Positions 13,953 to 17,700 of a DNA stretch of 17,700 nt are shown piece by piece. The notes beneath the pieces are model-generated. The model searched no databases. It saw only the letters and a program-made list of their open reading frames with translations, and had not been told where the DNA came from. Where the stretch lies: NCBI GenBank assembly GCA_964454685.1, contig CAYVTZ010000052.1, positions 1-17,700 of the forward strand. The letters are read 5' to 3'. Positions within the stretch are counted from its first letter, which is position 1; each line of letters starts with the position of its first letter. This DNA is from CAYVTZ01 sp964454685 (GTDB lineage: Bacteria > Bacillota > Clostridia > Christensenellales > Christensenellaceae). The position numbers and the translations under genes are program-made.

Positions 13953-16462
13953 TGCGCACGCTCCTTACTCGCTTGCCGCATCCGCTTACGCTGCGCAATC
14001 GCGGCAAGCTGTTCTCTGTCCGTCGTGATGATTTCTTCCTCAGCCACGGAAGATTTTACGTGCACCGTGATTTTGTTGTTACCCGTGGTCAGAATTGCTT
14101 CGCCTCTCTCGAAACGTTCAATTTTTTCCGTCTCAAGATCTGTGAGCTTGAATATTTCTTGTACACGCGTTGCTTCATCCGGTTCGAGCTTCAATATCAT
14201 TTTTGTGTTGGAGTTATTAATGATTCCCTTGCCGTACTTGCCATCCTCCAGCGAGAAAAAGTCATTGATATCTTGTGTTGCCGCGATTGCCGCGCCACCG
14301 TATCCGCGAATAATCTTGAAAATCTCAAGTACAAAATTAGCAGCAAGTGCATTAGACGACGCTCCGATCAAATGCCACGTCTCATCAATGAAGATGGCTT
14401 TCTTTTTCGTCCGGTCAGACTGCGCCGCATCCCAAACATAATCAAGGGCAATAAACATACCAACGGGAAGCAGTGTTCCTTTCAACGTACTGATATCTAG
14501 CACAATGTACTTATTGGTCAGATCAACATTGGTTTGCTTGTTAAAGGACTGCGCGGAACCGGAAACAAACCGGTTTAAAATTGTAATAAGGTTTTCAGCG
14601 GCAGCACCGCCCATTTCAATTAATTGATTTTGAAGGTCACCAAGGACAGGCATTTCTTTCATCTTCGTGTGCGTTTCATCTGTATATAGAGAGTTGTTGT
14701 CATACACAATTCCCTTTGCTGCATAGGTAGCAACCAGTGCTTCATCCAGAATATTCGATTCAATATTACTGATGTCCGGAATCAACAATGCAAAGAAAAT
14801 ATGCAGCGTCTGGATTTTTCTCGCAAGATAGGAATCCTCGTTTTCTTCTACCTCATCAATTAAATCTGTATCCGGTGATGTAATCTCGCGAATCTCCATA
14901 ATATTGATGGAGTGCGAACTCCCCGGTGCAATCTTGACATATTCACCGCCGATTTGCTTAGCTGCGCGTTTGAACTCATGCCCTTTTAGTGGCGCAATAA
15001 TAAAGCTCTGAATGTTTCGCATGCGCATTCTAAGAGCCATAAGCTGCATCAGGAACGTTTTCCCGGCTCCGGTTGTACCCAAAATTGTTGAGTTTGCGTT
15101 CTTATACTTTGAACTATCAAAAAGATCGACGATACAGAGCGAATTGTTTTGCTGGTTTACCCCCAATAAGATGCCGCCGTCGTCAGACATCTCGAAGGAT
15201 GTGAATAGGTATGTAGATGCCGCACCGGAAGTTGTTACATTCCGTTTCGATAGCTCGTACAGATTTTTATCCATTTTATTAAGTGGCATGATCGTTTTTA
15301 ACGCTGCCTCTTGCTTGAATTTGCAATCGCGCACAGAATAATCCATAGCACGTAAACCGTCAATCAGCATATTTCTCCGCACCTGCAACCCCTCGTAGGT
15401 AGTGGCTGTGACAGTGAAGATTGTGGACATATAATATAGGTCTTCTTGTAACTGCGATATTGCATTCTTGATGTAATAACCCGAGGCAATCGCGTTGGAT
15501 ACCTCGTCAAAATCCGAATACGTGCTTTGCATGTTTTTCATTTTCGATTGATTCCAGCGGATTCGCCTACCTACTTTTTCAAGGGTGGTAGCACGGTCCT
15601 CGCGTCGCAAGAATAAATCAATGTCGATTCCCTCGCCTGCGTTAATAAATGGTGACATCCAGCCTCCGTATACCGCGCCTTTATATCCATCGCTTGTAAT
15701 ATATAGGAAGGTGTAATAAAGACCATCCATGATAATATAGTTGAAGTGTGTTAGGTCAATGCCGCGCGGAGAAACCAAAGCAGCAATCGGCATTTCCGGT
15801 ACCGAGTCCTTTGTAATGTCCAAGTCGCGCTCAATAAACACATCATTGACAACGCGATTCATCCGTGCGGAAAACGGTTCTTCTTGCGAAGAACGCTTAT
15901 TAAAGAAACAATAAAGGATTTCGCCGAGGAATAAGTCTTCATTCTGCGGCTCAACCACCTTGTTGCCGCACTGATGAAAATACGTTTTGGCAGTGCTGTA
16001 AACATTGTTTAATGTAGCGATTATGTTTTCGCGCGTGTTTGCCCCGCGATAATTCTTCATTTGCTCATATTCAAATATCAGCAAAAACTTACGCGTCAGC
16101 GCCTCGCGCTTTCCTACGTTTCTGATAAGGTTAATGTACTCTTTTGCCAGCTCACTGCATTCTTTGTCCGTCACAGACATAAGATCACGCTGCAAAGACT
16201 TGATATATTTTTCTGAGTCCGCCTTTCGCGTAACAGATTTGAACTGCATCTTGACCGGGCTAATCTTAAGCCATGAAGCAAACGTTGCAATAATGCTGTT
16301 TTGTTCGTGAGCAGAGCGCAGTAGATAATTGACCGGTTCGATCTCCATGATCTTCAAATACCGGTTGTCACTTGTTTCGATGATCCCGTCGCTTATGTTT
16401 TTCACGGGAATAAACGTATCGGAATAGTAAACTTTCTTTGCATTCGCTTCATTAATCTTCAA
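13949..16462 (-). CDS. VirB4-family conjugation ATPase
   Basis: An 837-residue VirB4/TraC-type ATPase. The N-terminal half (about 1-440) is the VirB4 platform-binding region. The C-terminal ATPase has Walker A GTTGAGKT (462-469), Walker B KKAIFIDETWHL (687-698, D693 and E694) and ATQDINDF (728-735), all intact. It energises type IV secretion at the inner face of the membrane. Length is normal for the family. The start is TTG at 16462, set by AGGAG 7 bases upstream; the next gene back (PrgI-like) ends inside it with an 11-base overlap. The pairing PrgI then VirB4 is the usual order in Gram-positive conjugative elements. Family is certain; which channel it serves is open because VirB6 and VirB8 are not seen here. 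Confidence 0.95.
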   Translation of the reverse strand: MKINEANAKKVYYSDTFIPVKNISDGIIETSDNRYLKIMEIEPVNYLLRSAHEQNSIIATFASWLKISPVKMQFKSVTRKADSEKYIKSLQRDLMSVTDKECSELAKEYINLIRNVGKREALTRKFLLIFEYEQMKNYRGANTRENIIATLNNVYSTAKTYFHQCGNKVVEPQNEDLFLGEILYCFFNKRSSQEEPFSARMNRVVNDVFIERDLDITKDSVPEMPIAALVSPRGIDLTHFNYIIMDGLYYTFLYITSDGYKGAVYGGWMSPFINAGEGIDIDLFLRREDRATTLEKVGRRIRWNQSKMKNMQSTYSDFDEVSNAIASGYYIKNAISQLQEDLYYMSTIFTVTATTYEGLQVRRNMLIDGLRAMDYSVRDCKFKQEAALKTIMPLNKMDKNLYELSKRNVTTSGAASTYLFTSFEMSDDGGILLGVNQQNNSLCIVDLFDSSKYKNANSTILGTTGAGKTFLMQLMALRMRMRNIQSFIIAPLKGHEFKRAAKQIGGEYVKIAPGSSHSINIMEIREITSPDTDLIDEVEENEDSYLARKIQTLHIFFALLIPDISNIESNILDEALVATYAAKGIVYDNNSLYTDETHTKMKEMPVLGDLQNQLIEMGGAAAENLITILNRFVSGSAQSFNKQTNVDLTNKYIVLDISTLKGTLLPVGMFIALDYVWDAAQSDRTKKKAIFIDETWHLIGASSNALAANFVLEIFKIIRGYGGAAIAATQDINDFFSLEDGKYGKGIINNSNTKMILKLEPDEATRVQEIFKLTDLETEKIERFERGEAILTTGNNKITVHVKSSVAEEEIITTDREQLAAIAQRKRMRQASKERAQ

Positions 16463-16814
16463 AATACTGCTCCTTTCTTTTTTGGATTGGGCGTGTATAC
16501 CTTCCGTGCCTACGCATGATTATGATTCTCTTGGTTCCAATCCAGCGGACCAAGTAGCCCATGAACTGAAACAGCGAGTCGCCATTGATGCCTGCAAGTG
16601 CTAAAACTGCTATCGGCATTAATGTGAAAACCATCAGGAATACTTTCGGCACGCCGTCCATTCCTGGGATGCCGAATTCCAAAAGTCCGATGACCAGTAC
16701 CAGAAGCGCAGCTTCCATGCCTCTTCGCTGGTCGATTAGCCCCCCTAACCACTTACCGGAGTCGGAGTAGTTTGCCGGAATTTTATACACGTTTGGTGTA
16801 TCTGCTTTACGCAT
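16452..16814 (-). CDS. PrgI/VirB3-like membrane protein
   Basis: A 120-residue protein with an N-terminal YKIPANYSDSGKWLGGLIDQRR segment (positions 10-31), two close membrane helices (about 33-50 and 57-75), and a basic tail with the WIGTKRIIIMRRHGRYTRP stretch. This is the layout of PrgI-family proteins, the Gram-positive counterpart of VirB3, usually encoded just before VirB4 as here. It should dock VirB4 at the membrane. AAGGAGG lies 5 bases before the ATG. It is the first gene of the long minus-strand operon and follows a terminator-like hairpin in the leader. Confidence 0.82.
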   Translation of the reverse strand: MRKADTPNVYKIPANYSDSGKWLGGLIDQRRGMEAALLVLVIGLLEFGIPGMDGVPKVFLMVFTLMPIAVLALAGINGDSLFQFMGYLVRWIGTKRIIIMRRHGRYTRPIQKRKEQYFED

Positions 16815-16838
16815 ATTTTCCTCCTTTTCTTTGCGATT

Positions 16839-16878
16839 AAAAAAATGAGCTCAAAGAAACACTCTTCAAACTCATTTT
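16839..16878 (-). terminator. Terminator-like hairpin in the operon leader
   Basis: On the transcribed (minus) strand AAAATGAG pairs with CTCATTTT (plus 16871-16878 with 16842-16849), with a short inner stem AAGA/TCTT, and the 3' arm runs into seven T residues (16839-16845). This is the form of a rho-independent terminator. It ends about 24 bases before the first ATG of the operon, with the ribosome binding site in between. No minus-strand gene is seen upstream, so it probably attenuates the operon or blocks stray transcription. Confidence 0.6.
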
Positions 16879-17239
16879 CACAGTGGCGTCCCAACTCAAT
16901 CGCGGTTCGCCTTTCGATCTATGTGCATTCTAACACAATCGCAGAAAAATATTTCCTAAACTTTTCATAGTTTTTTTTGCGCTTTTTGTCTCATGCCTAC
17001 GCATATTGGTACTTGAGTGTTGCTGCAATCAACGCTGAACACATCTTGTGCCGGGCGCGCCCAAACTCACGTCCTCTATAACGCCGTTTTTGGCGTCTAT
17101 TTCTAATTTACGTCCATTATCGCTACGCGAAGTTCGCACCAAACCAAAACGTGCGCAAACAGCGATAAAACTCGCATAGAAAATACGCTGGATGACAGCA
17201 TGATATTTTCAGATTTTTAGCATATCTTGTACCAACATC
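16879..17239. repeat. Divergent intergenic region with clustered inverted repeats
   Basis: No gene is seen from 16815 to 17350. The part from 17016 to 17168 packs several dyads: AGTGTTG/CAACGCT (17016-17036, one G-T pair), the perfect 10-base palindrome GGGCGCGCCC (17053-17062), ACGCC/GGCGT (17081-17096), and a nested pair with TTATCGCT/AGCGATAA outside (17117-17124 with 17161-17168), CGCAC/GTGCG inside (17135-17139 with 17151-17155) and GCGAA-G-TTCGC (17127-17137) overlapping. Such clusters are typical of origins of transfer or replication or of structured RNA. Which one cannot be decided from sequence alone. Confidence 0.5.
16927..16935 (-). promoter_or_regulatory. Possible extended -10 element for the minus-strand operon
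   Basis: The minus strand reads TGT then TAGAAT, an extended -10 form close to the consensus. The -35 position at 17-base spacing is poor (GAAATA). Initiation here would give a leader of about 100 bases containing the terminator-like hairpin. Weak evidence on its own; location is the main support. Confidence 0.3.
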
Positions 17240-17284
17240 TTGAAAATCATCGCAAAATGTGGTATAATACAATTATCTTGAAAA
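17224..17284 (+). promoter_or_regulatory. Three ATCTTG boxes around the plus-strand promoter
   Basis: ATCTTG occurs at 17224-17229, 17237-17242 and 17275-17280. The last two extend to the 10-base direct repeat ATCTTGAAAA, 38 bases apart. One covers the -35 hexamer, one lies just upstream and one at the expected start of transcription, an arrangement suited to a repressor that bridges or blocks the promoter. The regulator is unknown. Confidence 0.4.
17240..17268 (+). promoter_or_regulatory. Sigma-A promoter for the plus-strand genes
   Basis: The -35 is TTGAAA (17240-17245), spacer 17 bases, -10 is TATAAT (17263-17268), a near-perfect vegetative promoter. Transcription would start near 17275 and give a leader of about 75 bases before the first plus-strand gene. 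That leader holds an inverted repeat TGTCCA/TGGACA (17306-17311 with 17322-17327). Confidence 0.8.
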
Positions 17285-17350
17285 CTTGATACAGGAAAAC
17301 GGAGTTGTCCAAGCTAGGCTGTGGACAGCAGAACACAAAATGGAGGAAAA

Positions 17351-17614
17351 ATGATGAGACAATACAGAGAGGCGGTAAAATTGAATTGGGCTATGGGCGA
17401 CGAGCAGCGTCTGGCTGCGATAGAATATAATCATAAAATGTTAGAAGACGAGGTTGCAGAAAACAGAATGTATCCGAAAACGAGCAGTGCTCAATTCGAG
17501 TTTGAGCGTGATATGCTTGAAGCATTACTCGCCGCAAGCGCAGATGACGCAGAAGAGCTGGATTACGATAACATCCCGGATAGCACGCCCAGAAGGCTTA
17601 CGCTTTACAAGTGA
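17351..17614 (+). CDS. Small acidic protein of unknown function
   Basis: An 87-residue protein I do not recognise. It is highly charged and probably mostly helical (EQRLAAIEYNHKMLEDEVAEN, residues 18-38; FEFERDMLEALLAASADDAEEL, about 49-70), with an acidic middle and a basic end (TPRRLTLYK). No membrane segment, cysteine motif or clear DNA-binding motif is visible. GGAGG ends 4 bases before the ATG at 17351 and 7 before a second ATG at 17354; either may be used. It follows a strong promoter and is divergent from the transfer operon, so it could be a regulator or accessory protein of the element, by position only. Confidence 0.7.
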   Translation: MMRQYREAVKLNWAMGDEQRLAAIEYNHKMLEDEVAENRMYPKTSSAQFEFERDMLEALLAASADDAEELDYDNIPDSTPRRLTLYK

Positions 17615-17646
17615 CAATCACGAAATCTACAAAAGAAGGACGCTGA

Positions 17647-17700
17647 ATGAACAGCTATCCGACAAAGAGACAAGAAAAAAGGGCTCTATCGCAGAAAAAC
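17647..17700 (+). CDS. Start of a second plus-strand gene, cut by the window edge
   Basis: ATG at 17647 is preceded by AAGGA at a normal 6-7 base distance, and the frame stays open to the end of the window (18 codons, beginning MNSYPTKRQEKRALSQ). It lies 32 bases after the preceding gene and is probably in the same transcript. The fragment is basic and too short to identify. Confidence 0.5.
   Translation, partial: MNSYPTKRQEKRALSQKN

Noticed and set aside
13877..14500. Plus-strand 207-codon open frame
   Set aside because: It lies antisense to the VirB4 C-terminus and the start of the DUF5697-like gene, both well supported by motifs and coupling; its product resembles nothing.
16994..17004. 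TGCCTACGCAT repeated at 16507-16517 and 16994-17004 as possible attachment site
   Set aside because: Eleven bases, one copy inside the coding end of the PrgI-like gene and no integrase near by; probably coincidence.

Overview
The window looks like a conjugative or integrative mobile element from a Gram-positive, low-to-mid GC Clostridia bacterium, probably a gut anaerobe of the Oscillospiraceae/Lachnospiraceae type. Support comes from strong GGAGG-type ribosome binding sites, a Bacillota-style sigma-A promoter, PrgI/VirB4/VirD4 proteins of the Gram-positive type, and C-rich/G-rich intergenic hairpins of a kind common in gut Clostridia. The species assignment is inference. I saw no rRNA, tRNA, CRISPR array or transposase.

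From about 16.8 kb down to base 58 every credible gene lies on the minus strand and reads right to left. The first block is a transfer module: a PrgI-like membrane protein, a VirB4 ATPase, a winged-helix protein resembling DUF5697, and an unrecognised 222-residue protein. After a 270-bp spacer come a second winged-helix protein and the VirD4/TraG coupling ATPase. These genes overlap by 4 to 22 bases, which suggests translational coupling. The middle block has a three-repeat S1-type RNA-binding protein with a long acidic N-terminus, a possible 61-residue ORF, and a small sigma-70-family factor.

The last block, 7.0 kb to 58, is a near-complete Tad/Flp pilus locus: a SAF-domain CpaB/RcpC-like protein, a CpaE/TadZ-like protein with a degraded P-loop, two almost identical short pilins, CpaF/TadA ATPase, TadB, TadC, two pseudopilin-like proteins (one DUF4320-like) and an A24-type prepilin peptidase. 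Four hairpins with the same unusual shape sit between the genes of this block, three of them around the two pilin genes.

Upstream of the operon, 16.8 to 17.35 kb is a divergent non-coding region. It has a terminator-like hairpin just before the first minus-strand gene, a cluster of inverted repeats, and a near-perfect plus-strand promoter with repeated ATCTTG boxes. Two small plus-strand genes of unknown function follow, the second cut by the window edge.

My reading is that the element couples a reduced type IV secretion ATPase set to its own Tad pilus, which could make mating contacts or partly replace missing channel parts. VirB6, VirB8, a cell-wall hydrolase and a relaxase are not in this window, so they must lie outside it, be supplied elsewhere, or be absent. 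The embedded sigma factor and S1 protein are candidates for element-level control of the pilus genes.
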